Origin: Lycocorax pyrrhopterus obiensis
Lineage: Eukaryota > Chordata > Aves > Passeriformes > Paradisaeidae
NCBI GenBank assembly: GCA_014706295.1
Contig: JACSVZ010000009.1
Location: forward strand, 38,133,768 to 38,197,767
Direction of reading: 5' to 3'
DNA length: 64,000 nt
The position numbers were made by a program, and so were the translations under genes. Below are positions 24,172-57,483 of this stretch, piece after piece. Position 1 is the stretch's first letter, and every line of letters begins with the position of its first letter. The notes under the pieces were generated by a model that worked only from the letters and a program-made list of their open reading frames with translations, searched no databases and had not been told where the DNA came from.

Positions 24172-27100
24172 CATTTATTGTAGAAAAGTTATTGTAATGC
24201 AGTTCATCTTTGTACATCTAAATTCCATAAAACGAATCCATAGAAATGAGGATACTATGGGCATGCAGTCTGCATGATCCTGGTCACAAAAATAACACCA
24301 CTTGTTTTTTGTTTGGTTTTTTTTTTTTAGTTTTTGTAGTTTTCTTTGAAAGCCACTAAAAGCAGAGGGAGAGCAGAGCATGCACCACTGTACACATTGC
24401 ATAGTATATGGTACCCACATGCCTGGTCGGGTGCTACACACACAGGGCCTATAGGGCAAAACAAAGGGAAAATCAGCAGAAAACACAAATTTGGGGTGGC
24501 TCTGTCCCAGTAAAGGCAGTAATGTCTTCACCAGTGTGGCTCTGAACTGGCTCCCAGTGAGGCACCGCTGCCAGGCTCTCACTGGGAACCAGTTTGGCTG
24601 AGAAACAGAGATTTTCCGGGATCTGAGAAGCCCAAGGTCCGGAGTTTGCAGTTGGAATGGCTGATCCCAACATTCTCCCCGCTCTGGTTCCACACAATCT
24701 GCATTTTGTTTGCCTGACTCTCCCTGTCTGCACCAGAAGGGAATCAGGTGTGTCCCGATCCTAAACACACCTGAGCCCATGCACGCATTCCTTAACCTCA
24801 CCTCCCTCCAGGTTTGCAATTCTCGGGAATTTTGGGTGCTGTGACACTCTTCCCTCCCCCACCTCCAAGCTCTGTGTCCCCACGAACATTTACTGGGAGT
24901 GTTCCATTCCCGACCTTGGGCTACTGGTGGATTCACCAGTCACATCCCAAATCCACACATTGGCCAAAATTAAAGTTATTAACGTGATTTCAGCTTCCAG
25001 GAGGAAATCAGCAGAAATGAATGCAGTAGGCTTTGTGATTTTAAAAGGTTCTTTTTGTTGTCATTAATTAATTAATATGGAAGGGATACAAGTTATTGAA
25101 AAACCAATCCCATGTGCAAAATGCCAAAATCAACTGCTGAAGTATCAGGCAGCGAGTAAACAGATCAAAAATGCAATAAATCCACTGATGCTGGATCTGA
25201 AATCTCCCCCTTGGTTCCAAAAACACGATGCCAGATGCAGGAGTGGAGTTATTGTAAATTTGTGCTATTACAGATGTGCTTCTTTTCCCTTGCTCTGTTT
25301 TTACACCGTTGGCAAGAGAGATCATTTGGAGCTCTGTGGATTCTCTGCTGCGCCTGCAGAGCAGACTCAGCACGGGGCTGATACAGTTAATTACAGTTTG
25401 TTTTTCAGGCAATATTGATAAGGCAGGGGATGGTCATTCTTGGGCACACCTTGCTCTTGGACAAGACAGGAGTCGGTGTCTGTAGGACATCCGGACAGGA
25501 ACTCACTGCCAAGGAATTTGGTTTCCCAAATTCCCGAGGCAGGTCCATAAACCATCCTGAGGCCAAGCCAAGGCTGCTCCCAGTTTCAAAGGAATAAAGG
25601 AGTGACACTCATTCACATCTGAAATGATTTCTACCTCCTCCCCAAGTTCTCTGGATGGATTTAATCACAATATTTCTCCTGATTTCTTGAGTGGATTCCA
25701 CACACAGTGAAAGAAATCTGCAATTTCACTAAGTAGCATTTTCACCTTTTTCTCTGAGTTAATTCCTTACATACATTGTACAACTTTATGAAAATTTCCC
25801 TTTATTTTTAAAGACGCGTCTTTATTTTTCTGTATAAAATAAACTGGGCTTGGTAACAACCTCACCAAGGTTATTCAAATGGCACCACGTTCTCTTTTAG
25901 GATCATTTTAACTCCATTTCCCCAGAGTTAAGCCTGGCTGCATTACAGGCTCCTGCAGCCTTTGTGGGACTAATATTTGAGGGAACGTGAGGCAACTCCA
26001 ACAAAATACATGGCAGCAGAATCCCAGGGACCCAAACCTGGACTGGCACCAACAGGGGTAATAGAACCAGATTTTAAAATGCACGTTTTTAGGAGCAAAC
26101 CCAGGTTTGTATAAATGGCATTTTATAAAATATTCATCTGATTTTTTCATTTGTAGTCTCCAATTATTTTGCCTTAAAAAAATCCGGAATGTGGGATCAA
26201 GGACAAGTTTCAGAAGTACTGAACTTGTGAAAGAAACTACTACAGAGGACACAATTAATGTATTATTAAAGAAAAAAGAGCATCAGAACCCCTGACTTAC
26301 CCAAATCAGTGTGCTCTGAACAACAGGAATAACAATACTATTTTGGAATGGTGAAGTCAGTAAAGACAGGAGATTCTGGGTGCTCCAGGGAATTCTGTGG
26401 TGCTGAGACCAAACTGAATTCAGAAGATTTGGCATCAAACTGAAGTTACAAATAGCAGCAGCTGTGAGTTGCACATCCCATGGGAGAAATGTTTGGCATC
26501 AGGAAAAGAATCTGACATGTTAAATACAACTCCAGGGAGAAAGTATTTGAAATTCAAAGGTTAACTATTAAATAATTGATTCACAAACATAAGAACGTGC
26601 TGAATTTTCTCTTTAAAGATTGTTGTTATCACCTTGATTGGTTAAATCCTTGTTAATCCCAAAGTGTCTGAATGAGAAACTCAGACAAGAACAAAACTTT
26701 AAAAAAATCCCTGTTTTATAAACATTTCTAAACCCTCTGTCTGTGCCAGAGCTTAGAAGAGAGCTCTGGTTTTTAGCATTATTTTAATAATAAGAAATTA
26801 TGTGAGGACTGGAGAATGAGGCTGGATTGATTCAGTCAGGAACACATGAACTCCACAATTTCAACTAAATCACAACAGAGCTGCTCAGCAGTGCTGGAAT
26901 CCCACCAGGAACACGGAGTTACCAATCCTGATCCCCAGCACAGCTTTCACTCCTTACTGCATCCTAAACAGAAATTCCTTTTTCAAACAAAGACTGCCCA
27001 TAGTATCTGAAATAAATGCTGAGTCTCCCAGCATGGTTGGTGTCTTTGTACTTAAAGAATATCTCTTTTCAAAGAATTAAACACCCCAGCAAGGAATGAG

Positions 27101-29725
27101 ACCTGCAGGGCCGCTGGTTCCTTGTATTACAATGGAATGGGCTCTGGGAGAAACTCAGGACACCCACGAGTCAAGGCAGCTTAACCCCATGCAATAAAGG
27201 ACCTCAGGCCCACCCCTGACTTCCCTCACAAGTTTGTTTTTGTCAAACCCAAGTCATTTTGGCACTTGAGATGTTCAGGTGATGGGATTGTGCAGGTGTG
27301 TGGTGGGTGGGGATCCTTCCCTCACCTGCTGTGACACGGAAGACTTAAAACAAGGCTCTGAAAGGCTCTAGGAAATCTATGTCGGTGCTTTGCAGCAAAT
27401 ATGCAAATATGCAAATCTCCTCAAGCAGCTAATGAGCTGATCCCTAATCTACTGCAGAATAAAGAGAAGCAGCTGCTATCCAGGGTTCTACAGCTTCCCT
27501 GCAATCAGGACTTCAATGCACGAACAAGGGACTCGGGAAAGCTCAGAGAAGAATGGGCCGCCTAACGCCTCCTTTCTCATGCAGGTCTGTGTGCTGTACA
27601 TGGAAAAAGGTCTGGAAAACTTCCTGGAGGACGCTCCACTGTGCTGCAGCACAAAATCCTGGAGGAGGCAGCCGCAGCTGCCAGTCCCAGGCCGGGTCCT
27701 GCCGTGTTCCCTCAGCCTCAGAGCTCCTCTGGCATCTGCAGCCAGAGGGAACTGGCCAGGATCGGGTCTGGCAGATCCATCCAGAACTCTGGGACTCCAG
27801 TGGATGCAGAGATTTCCGTATTTTCCTTGGTAACTGGTCCATTGGGATCACCCAGTGGTGCTGGAGCTGCCTGGTAGGCAGTGGGGTCATTAAAATGATT
27901 GATTAATGAATCAGGTGTCTGCCACCTTTCAATGCTGCTGGAGATGGGCATGGGTGTCCCACAAAGGACATGGATTTCATTTCCCAGTAACTTCAAGAGG
28001 ATAATCAGACTCCAGGATGCTGGAAGCACCAGCAGTCTTTGCCAGCTGGTCCAGGAAGTAGAAGAAACCGGAATATTCCAGAAATTCCTTTAGTGCTACA
28101 TGCTGTCAAAGCCTGGTGTCAGCAGGCTTTGGGAGGAAAACAAGCAAATAATAAAAAAGTTAATGATCCTTATTTTTGGGGAAAAAAAAATAGTTGTGAC
28201 ATGAACCTGCATAAACAAATGCATGTTCAGCATAACTGTGCCAATGGCAGGGAATGCGTGCGCTGGGGAATTTCGGGAGGCTGTGCCTGAAGATGTCAGT
28301 GGTTGTACAAAACGGGCAATGGGGGTCAGTTTTCAATCCCATGGGATCTAAGGCTTCACTGATGGTGTAAAACACAAGGTCCAACCACAGGAATTCATCT
28401 CTTGGAAGGAACTCAAGACTCAGGAGGTGAAAGAAACGATTGTTAGGAAGTAAGGCAGCAATATCTCCAAGGATTTATCATAGCTCTTGGAATCCAAAGC
28501 TTGGAATCAGCTCTGCGACTTCCCTGTGAGCAGATTTTTGTCTGATATTACCTTTTTATTGCAATTCTGACCAAGATGATGTTTGAAATGTTCATCACTG
28601 ATGACTGTTTAACCCCACTCCCTCCCCTCGGGTTTCACGGCTGCAATGGATCTTCTGGGGAGTTCTTGTGCGCCGCTGGAATTGTCGGACATTCAGAGGT
28701 GGATTTGGGAAGATGGAACATGTAGGCAGGTACTCAGGGTACTGGAATGTAGGTACTCTACACACTGGGTCAGAGGAGGGGATTGTTTTCCATTTAAAAA
28801 GCAGGATAAAAATGGGAGAAAAATCTGATGTCTCTATACTCCTGTTCCATTTTGGGACTTCTAGCTCTATTCAGGTAAAAGAGTGGGAAAAAAAGACTAT
28901 TCCCAACCTCCAAGCACACAAACGATGGAGTTTGTTCCTTTTCCTGTCCCGGTTTCCCGTCTCCTGTCGCAGTTCCTCCCTGCTGGTCCCAACAAAACTG
29001 TCAGGACTGGCTGAACTCAAGAATCATTTGGCTGCAACATTCATGCCAGGTCTAAAAATAATTTCAAACTGGAAAGTGTTTTGTAACTGCTGCAATAATG
29101 TGGGATATTTGGCACTCTCGAGAGTTTACATTTGGTTTGTCTGAAAAAGCCATTCTGGAAAGAAATCGTTAGAATAAATCCTTTTATTCTAACCTGAAAT
29201 GGAAATTGAGCTCCCAGCAAACAAATACTGGAGCTGACTTTCTGACTTCCAGTGGTTTGTAATTTTCAGATTTCTCTTTGTATTTGTTTTTTTTTCCCAA
29301 CATGCTCACGTCGACTTTCCAGTCAATTCACCCAAATTCCAACAGGAATTGGTTTATAAATTGGTTCCAACTGGAACTGGTCATTTGGAATTTCCAGCAC
29401 AGGAAATTATTTTATAAGTGCCTCGATAAGTACCCGAAATTACAAACGGATGTGTCTAATACCTAACGACAAGAAAAAAATATGGCTATAAATGCAAATG
29501 CTGTATTAAACCCAAAAATAATCCCAAAAACAACCTCTATGATCGGGCAGAAACGGAAGGGCCGGGCTGGGTTTTGCTGCCCCCTAATTAAACATCAATG
29601 ACAGCAGAGTGCAACTGCAGTGTCACTGTCACACCTGCCAAATTAACATGATCTAATTGTTATTCCTAGCTACGTTATGGCAAGGTACCAACGGGTGAAT
29701 CCTGTTTTTCCCCAGGTCCCCGGGC
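24172..29725 (-). other. Probable CACNB4 3' UTR
   Basis: About 5.5 kb of AT-rich sequence without CR1 insertions separates the CACNB4 stop from a strong poly(A) configuration at its left end. The lack of repeats over this length contrasts with the flanking DNA, as expected for a constrained UTR. Other minus-strand AATAAA signals occur near 25800, 25822, 28554 and 29179 and could give shorter transcripts. A 253-codon open frame (24175-24936) overlaps the poly(A) signal and is not credible as protein. Confidence 0.6.
24173..24178 (-). terminator. Candidate CACNB4 poly(A) signal
   Basis: Minus-strand AATAAA. In the sense direction it is followed about 35-50 nt later by the TG-rich CTCTTTGTGTCCTG (24126-24139), a typical downstream element. 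Cleavage would fall near 24150. Confidence 0.55.
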
Positions 29726-49851
<20,126 letters not shown>

Positions 49852-50740
49852 TCAGGTCACTAAGAAAACACAGGTAAGGAACAGAAACACCCTCACCAGT
49901 CAAATTTTAAAAGTACTTTTAAAATAATTTGTTTCTTCATTTTTGAATGGGTTTTACAAAGACAAAAATCCTGAGAAAACCTCTCTCCTTCGCTTTCTTA
50001 CTGACACAGGGAAATCCAGCTCAGCTGTGGGCACTGTCCAGAAGTCTTTATAATACTCATATCCTGTTTGACAACCTCAGACTCAGGATTGTCAAGGGTT
50101 AGGTCACATCAAATACAATTAAGGAATTAAAAAGCTTGGTTTGAATCATCCCTCCCCATGAATATGCTCCATTGTGTAAGGGCTTTGTTCCCACTCACAC
50201 AGAGCTTTGTTCTGGGCTTCCAGGGGGGAAAAGTGGCAAAAATGACATCATTAAAGCTGTTCAGCAGGCCAACACCACAGCTCTGGATCAATATGACACG
50301 AAACCAGCACATCCAGGCAGCAGCAGAGAGCATCAGCCTGTGAGGGTGGAAAGAAGGTGCTGCCACAGTTGGATTTTTTGCCATTTTTTGGACATTTTTC
50401 AGAATACCTGGCACCCCCTGAAGTGTGGAGTGGCTCCTCTCTTTGCAGAGACCAGCCTGACTCCAGCATCCCACACCCCTGATCTTTATGTGTGTGTGGA
50501 GGCAGTGGAGACAGGGCTTTAACCCTGCAAAACAGGGAATGTTTATTCCTGACCAATCTGTGGCTCTATGTGTTCCAACAGAGCCACTCTACAGCATTAT
50601 ATCCTTAGGTTTATTTTCCTTACATTGATTTATATCCTGCAGCACAGGGACACATTGCTGCTGTAGAAGTCAATATTCTTACTGTCCATGTAAACTCACA
50701 CATCCTTAAATAGTGCTGGGAATACACGGCCACTGCTGGG

Positions 50741-50824
50741 GATCCCTGTCCATCCCTGTGGATCCCTGTGGATCCATGTCCATCCCTGTGGATCCCTGTC
50801 CATCCCTGTGGATCCACATCCATC
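50741..50824. repeat. 10-bp tandem repeat, about 8.4 units
   Basis: Alternating units GATCCCTGTC, CATCCCTGTG and GATCCCTGTG follow each other without gaps, giving a strict 10-bp period with partial 20-bp alternation. Confidence 0.9.
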
Positions 50825-51261
50825 AGAAGACTTCTGGCTAAGAACCACTGAGGAGCCTGTGCTCTCTCCTTGTTCCATACCCATATCTCGGCCTGTCACT
50901 GGGAAAGGCAGATTTCCTCCAGGGCAAGAACAGGATTTGCCAACAGGAGCTTCACCCACAGCTGTGATTTTAAACACACCAGAAATTTCCTTCCAGGACA
51001 TCCTGCACCCAGGGAGAGCTGGGAAGGGCTGGGAAGAGCTGGGAAGACACATGAGTTCAGGGTCCTGAGCTGGAACAAGTTGAGCATCCCCAGGCTGAAC
51101 ACTGGCATTAGGAGCTGGCAGCAGCTCAGCTTTTCCCAGCTGGGAAGCCACACATCCTGCTCTTCCTTCTGCTTCCTTCGGGATGTAGCAGAGACCAGGG
51201 AACTCAGCAGCCACAGCACTTGGCCAGGCCTCACCACAGGCACCTCTCAATGCCTGACCAC

Positions 51262-51690
51262 CCTTTCCATGGAGAAATTCCTGCTGATGTCCACCCTGAG
51301 CCTCCCCAGCCCAGCCTGAGGCCGTTCCCTCTCCTGTCCCTGTTCCCTGGGGGCAGAGCCCGACCCCCCCCGGCTGCCCCCTCCTGTCAGGGAGCTGTGC
51401 AGAGCCACAAGGTCCCCCCTGAGCTCCTTTTCTCCAGGCTGAGCCCCTTTCCCAGCTCCCTCAGGAATTCTCCAGCCCCTTCCCAGCTCCGTTCCCTTCC
51501 CTGGACTCCTCCGGCCCCTCAGGGTCCCTCTTGTCCCAGGGCTGTGCCCAGCACTGGAGGTGCCCCAGCAGTGCCAGCACAGGGACGGGCACTGCCCTGG
51601 GGCTGTGTCACTCCAGGGCTGACACAGCTCAGGGGCCATTGGCCTCTTGCCCACCTGGGCACCCCTGGGGCACTGCTGGCAGTTTACTCA
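51262..51690 (-). mobile_element. CR1 LINE fragment, 3' end missing
   Basis: Shares CTGAGGCCGTTCCCTCTCC and TGAGCTCCTTTTCTCCAGGC with the copy at 22838, and continues further 5' (CTCCGGCCCCTCAGGGTCC, GGTGCCCCAGCAGTGCCAGC). The terminal 3' block is absent. Confidence 0.85.
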
Positions 51691-52335
51691 TTCAGGTCTG
51701 ATGTGATCCAGCGCAGCTCAGTGAGGGAATTTAACAGGACCAGACCCCTGTGCTGGACACACAGTGCCCACACTGGTTTTCACTGGTGTGTGTTTGAACA
51801 GTGCCTTATTTACTGCTGTCAGAACAAAACAGCCTCAACCAGAGCAGCTGATGCTGCCAGGCCACCCCCGGCTGCTCTGCCAGGCTGAGCAGTGCCTGTG
51901 TGCCAAGCGATAGGGATTGGTACAATCACATCCGCATGATCCCGGCTCTCCCAAGTTGTTCCAAACAGCAAGTGGCTTATCTGGAAGATGCAGCCCCAGG
52001 ACTGTGACTCACATGATGCTGAGCTGCAGCATCACACTGAAAATAAGGCACCATTCTGCAAATAGCAGCAAGAGGGGCAGAAAAGGAGCCAAACTCGTAT
52101 TGAATTTTTGGTTCTGTTTGAAATGTTTGATGGAAGATCAGAATTATTGCCAGAAATATTGTGGAATATTGACAGAATATTGTCCAACAATCCAACACAA
52201 ACACTGCTGTCTGCTCAGCACCAAGTGCAGTGAGTTCTGCTCTGACAGCTCCTACTTGCTGAAACTGCAACAGGGAAGTGAGAGCAAAAGAAAGAGGAAA
52301 GCCATTTCCCGTATTTTTTTTTTTTTGTACACCAA

Positions 52336-52549
52336 AATGTTCCTAAAGGAAGAATTTCTTAATGGAAAGGGTGCTCAGACACTGGAAGGGGCTGCCCAGG
52401 GAAAGGTGGAGTCCCCATCCCTGGAGGTGTCCAAGGAAGGACTGGATGTGGCACTCAGTGCTCTGGGCTGGGGACAAGGCGGGGTTTGGGCACCGCTTGG
52501 ACTTGATTTTGGAGGGCTTTTCCAACCATGGTGATTCTGGGATTCTGTA
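52336..52549 (+). mobile_element. CR1 LINE, 3' fragment
   Basis: Contains AATTTCTTAATGGAAAGGGT, GGAGTCCCCATCCCTGGAGG and GGGCTTTTCCAACCATGG, with the tail GATTCTGGGATTCTGT. Confidence 0.9.
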
Positions 52550-54091
52550 AAAAGACCCTTTAACTTCTTTATTTTCACACTGCTTAGAGCAGCAGGCTGG
52601 TCATCTGGGGATAACACCTGTGTCCACAGTTTCACACATAATATTCGAGGACCAATTATCAAACCCAACCCCCACCTCACAGCCCTCTGGGAGACAGAGG
52701 AACTTTGTCAAGTGGGGCTTCAGTGAGTTCAAGTGACACCAGATTTGGCAATTTGAAAGAAAAAGGCTTTTCTAGATAATTACATTATTCAAGGCAATGA
52801 AAGACTTGTTCTTACTTCATAGCCTTTATACTTTGGGCTCCTGTGAATTCATTTTTTGTGCAATTTATTATTTATTTTCTCCCTCTCTCATCAATTAATG
52901 TAATTCAGCTTTGCTAAAAACGTGGAGGTTTGAAGCAATCCCAAAAACGCCAGGGAGAAGGGTAAAGCAGAAAGAGCAGTGGGTCTGTTTGTTTGCATTC
53001 TCCTCACTGACCGGTCTTACACTCGAGGCTGCTGGAAAATGTGCGCCGAAGTGGAAAGGGTGACACAATATTCCTGGTGAATGGGGATGCCCCAGCATTT
53101 TAGGGAGGAAGAGGTGACATGAATCCTTTTCCTGGACACTTCAGCATCCAGCCAGGTCCAGCCTTTGTGTTCACTGAAGGAATAATCAACCTTTAGCTGT
53201 TATAGCTAAAAAATAAAGACGTACTGAGCTTGCAAATAATTTTCCCCAAGCGCCATAAATCCACAGCTCCGGATTGCTCTCCCTCCATCCATAAGCAATG
53301 CTCTGTCACACTGCTCGTGCAATTAAAGCAGCGATCCATTAGCAGCTCCAATCAGCCACATGACAGGCAGCCTCTCCTGAAAAGATTTAAGGTGCTGCGG
53401 GGTCCATCCCAACCCGGAGAGCCTCTGGGAAAACATCCCTGCTCACCAAGAGCTCCTGCCTTCTGCACTAGGCCAGAGAGCGCCTTCCTGCAGCTTCCCT
53501 CTCCCCAGACACGCGGCCGTGGGCACTGGGATGCATCCCTGCGTCCTGGAGCGTGCAGACATCGGGCACACATGGAAGCAGCCGTGCCAGGGGGAGGACA
53601 GGCCCCGGGCTCTGTGCTCAGACACACACGCTGTGTTCGGCTGCGAACACGAGAGATGTCAGTGCAAGAGCACAGAGTCCACTCCGAGCCCACAGCGCTG
53701 GCAGATCACAAAGGAGCAGAAGTGGCAGCGCTCCTCCAGGCAGCCAATCATTGGGAATGGTTTGCTGGAGTTGGAATAATACCCGAGCTGGGGATAGCAT
53801 GGAATGCTTCACGGGAAAAAAGAGCCCTTCTGTCCCATCCTCTCCTCCTGTGTTCCTCTTACTTCCTCCCCAACACCAATCCCACCTGGCACCTCCCAGC
53901 TTCCTGAAAGGTTTTTGGATGCTCAGGGCAGTCTCATCCTGCAAGACACAGGAAGCCAAATTCCCAAAGATCCCAAAGGTCCTGTCCTGATGCCGAACTC
54001 AGAGATCACCCAGCAGACCAAAGAGCTGAACCAGAGGTTGCTCCAATGCTTTTAAACTGGTCAGGAGCTCAACCAAACATTTTTTAGCAGA

Positions 54092-54480
54092 CATGGAATC
54101 CCAGACTGGTTTGGGTGGGAAGGGACCTTACAGCTCAACTCACTCCAGGGCAGGGACACCTCCCACTGTCCCAGGCTGCTCCAAGCCCCAGTGTCCAGCC
54201 TGGCCTTGGACACTGCCAGGGATCCAGGGGCAGCCACAGCTGCTCTGGGCACCCTGTGCCAGGGCCTGCCCACCCTCCCAGGGAACAATTCCTTCCCAAT
54301 ATCCCATCCATCCCTGCCCTCTGGCAGTGGGAAGCCATTCCCTGTGTCCTGTCCCTCCAGCCCTTGTCCCCAGTCCCTCTCCAGCTCTCCTGGAGCCCCT
54401 TTAGGCACTGGAAGAGGCTCTGAGGTCTCTCCAGAGCCTTCTCTTCTCCAGGTGAGCACCCCCAGCTCTCCCAGCACTTG
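54092..54480 (-). mobile_element. CR1 LINE, 3' fragment
   Basis: Near-consensus copy in reverse orientation: CATGGAATCCCAGACTGG, CAGGGACACCTCCCACTGTC, CAATATCCCATCCATCCC, CTTCTCTTCTCCAGGTGAGC. Confidence 0.92.
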
Positions 54481-57125
54481 CATTGGCAGGAAGTTTCCAT
54501 CAGCCCATCCTCCCTTTCACCCAAAACAAATTCATCACAAACTGGTTCCTCAACGTGAAAAAAGCCCAAGTGTCCTCAGCCCTCTGCAAGTTCCTGGGAG
54601 AATCGAGGCCACATCCCTCCCTCACGAGTTCCCAGAGACCTGACACAGCTCCTGATGCAGCACAAGGAGAACAAACGCACAGGGATGGCTGCAGGGCCAT
54701 ATGCTGCCATACGCCACCGGTGTTCCAGAAATGATCTAAAAAACCCCACAAAACCCACAGGAGAGTTATTCCTTGGGGATGGCAGCTCTCTCCAAGCCCC
54801 AACATGAAGATCTCCCTGGTCCAAGTGCACAAGAGCAGGTTTAACTCACAGGTTACTACTAGAAGTATGTCATGGAGATGAGGGTTACAGAAAATAAGTT
54901 TTAACTCATTTTTACATGAAAACAAGAACCAGAAGTTGAGGATTTAAGAAAACCCCATGTTTTCAATACCAGCGGCCACCACAGTTGGTGCTCATCTCAT
55001 CCCAGCACTCAGGGTGGGCAGCTAAATTTAATTACTGGGCAGGTGATGTAACTAATTAAAAGGCAAATACAAAACAGTGGGGATCTCTTCCTTTGGCGTG
55101 AAAACCTTGCTGTGCTGCAATGGAAACCGGGGCCAGGAAAATCTGTGTGTGCCCAGTAAAATACTGCAGAGTCCTGTCCCAGACTGGAGAGAGCATTCCA
55201 TGGGAGCTGCAGGCAGGAGCAGCAACCCTGTGCAGCAGGGAAACCAAAGGAGTTATTCCCATGTGGAAAGGGGTGTAGGGATTACACTGGCAGCACAGCC
55301 CCTACCTTGCTTTTAATATCCTTTAGAATTATTAATATCCCCCTCGAATTACAAAATCCATTCCAGCTACTGCAGTGTTAAATAGGGAGGTCCAGGAGCA
55401 AAGAGGTTCAGTGGGACTTTTCCACAAATTCCCATGTGAATGTGGCACTGGAAGTCCAAGCAGGACAAGGTTCAGTTCCCAAGCAAACAATTTTCTTGCT
55501 GAATCCCCAACACACACAAGGCAGCTGCACAACCGCTTGGCATTGAGTTGTGATTTCAGAACCAAATGCTCAGCAATTATTTCCTTCTATATGTTTGGTA
55601 AATTTATTTAAGACAACTCATTAGGTGTCTCAGCAATTTGGAAATTACTAGGTAGTCAGAACATGTTTTTTTCTTTGGGAATACTAATTATTAGAAAATA
55701 GGGCAATTCTTCCAACATTTCCTGATCTCTTTTTTTACCCTGGATTTCAAATCTTGCAGTCTATCTCCTTTCTCCAGCTGCCTTCAGTTCAGCACAGATT
55801 GTGTTGCTACATTTAAGAAATAGAGTTTAAAAAAAATACTAGTAATATATATCTATATTTACTGCCAAAATACTCCCATCTTTTTTGGTAATGTTCAAAT
55901 GAACATGCAAGGCACAAGATTTTGCTTAGCAGGCACTGCAGGTACACACGAAGCCTGAGCTAGTGGTTAGAGAATAGGAGAGCTGCTCTGAACTTCTCCT
56001 TTTCACAGGTTAAAAATTCAGCTCTTCCTACTCAAAGTAGCACCCAAAGCACTTTTCCCGCAGTCTCGGAGCAAAGGGAAAGGTGAGGATCACAGCCAGA
56101 GGGATGGCTACAGGCTCAGATGGTTTTCACCCCACAAAGTGTTCAAAATTTGAACACACAAACCTTTCAAATTCCATGTTTTTGTTCAGCCCTAAGGCAG
56201 CAAAGATCTGCCTGGGAATGCTCTGATCTGTGCTTTCTTCCAAATGCTCCATGTGAGACCTGGGATTGAATCAACACCTGAACACCTCCAGTCTGAATTT
56301 TGCTTCAACCTCTGCAGCTGGTCCCTCTTTTTTAGGAAAGCTATTCAGCAGTCCCAGGAGAGAAAAAAGGTGTTATTTTTCCCTCATAAAAGGCACCAAA
56401 CTAAAGCTGCAACAGCACAGAGACTGCTTTATTTTTTCTAATTACTTCAGTTCTTGAAAGCATTGAATGATCTTCCCAAGGCTCTGGGGAAGCTGCTGCT
56501 GTTGGGTTTGATGAAACCTGATAATAAAAGTGCACCTGGTATCCTAAATGAGCTTTCCTGTAAGGAGGCTGCTCTGTGTCTGTCCCACATAACACGCTGG
56601 GAAGTCAAGAATGTTCCATAAGTCTTGGGGGGGGAAAAAAAATTACAAATACTGCCCCCAAACTAAACTTAATCATCCTCCCAGCTACACAGGCATCTGT
56701 GGCTGCCGTATGTGGTCTGCCACAGCATTCCCTCAGACATGCAGTGGCAAGGCTTCAGCCAGGAAGTGCTGGAATAACGTGGTGTATTCCTAAATCACCC
56801 TCCCATCACCCTCCTATGCTGGCTGGGATGGAAAGCTGCTGCTGACAGGGGTGGATCATTTTTAAAAAAAAATATCATCACACCTCCATCTAGTTACTGC
56901 AACAGGGATGTTTAACTTGGGATCTGCAAGAGGATGAGCTCCCATTTCTCCCCTTGTTTCACTCTGTTCCAGTTTGTCTCTATTTCCCTTTTGTTTTCAC
57001 GCAGCTTAGCTTGGTTTGCTCTCCCTGGGGCACTCCTGTCACCAGGTCACCTTTGGGAAATCCAGGCTGACCTGTGCCAAGCTGGGCCTGCTCATATCCT
57101 GTCCTGGGACTGCTCTCAGACACCG

Positions 57126-57483
57126 CAGAATCCCAGAATTCCAGCATGATCTGGACTGGAAGGGACCTTAAACCTCATCCAGTCCCACCCTGCCATGGCA
57201 GGGACACCTCCCACTGTCCCAGGCTGCTCCAAGCCCTGTCCAGGCTGGCCTTGGACACTGCCAGGGATCCAGGGGCAGCCACAGCTTCTCTGGACACCCT
57301 GTGCCAGGGCCTGCCCACCCTCCCAGGGAACAATTCCTTCCCAATATCCCATCCATCCCTGCTCTCTGGCAGTGGGAAGTCATTCTCCAAAGTCCCTCTC
57401 CCTCATTTTTGTAATCCCCCTTAGGGTACTGGAAGGTAACAGTGAGGTGTCCCCAAAGCCTTTTCTTCTCCAGGCTGAACAAA
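57126..57483 (-). mobile_element. CR1 LINE, 3' fragment
   Basis: Contains CAGAATCCCAGAATTCC at the left, CTGCCATGGCAGGGACACC, GGGAACAATTCCTTCCCAAT and CTTTTCTTCTCCAGGCTGAA at the right. Confidence 0.92.

Noticed and set aside
24175..24936. 253-codon minus-strand open frame
   Set aside because: It lies in the probable CACNB4 3' UTR, its end overlaps the poly(A) signal, and no protein family features are visible.
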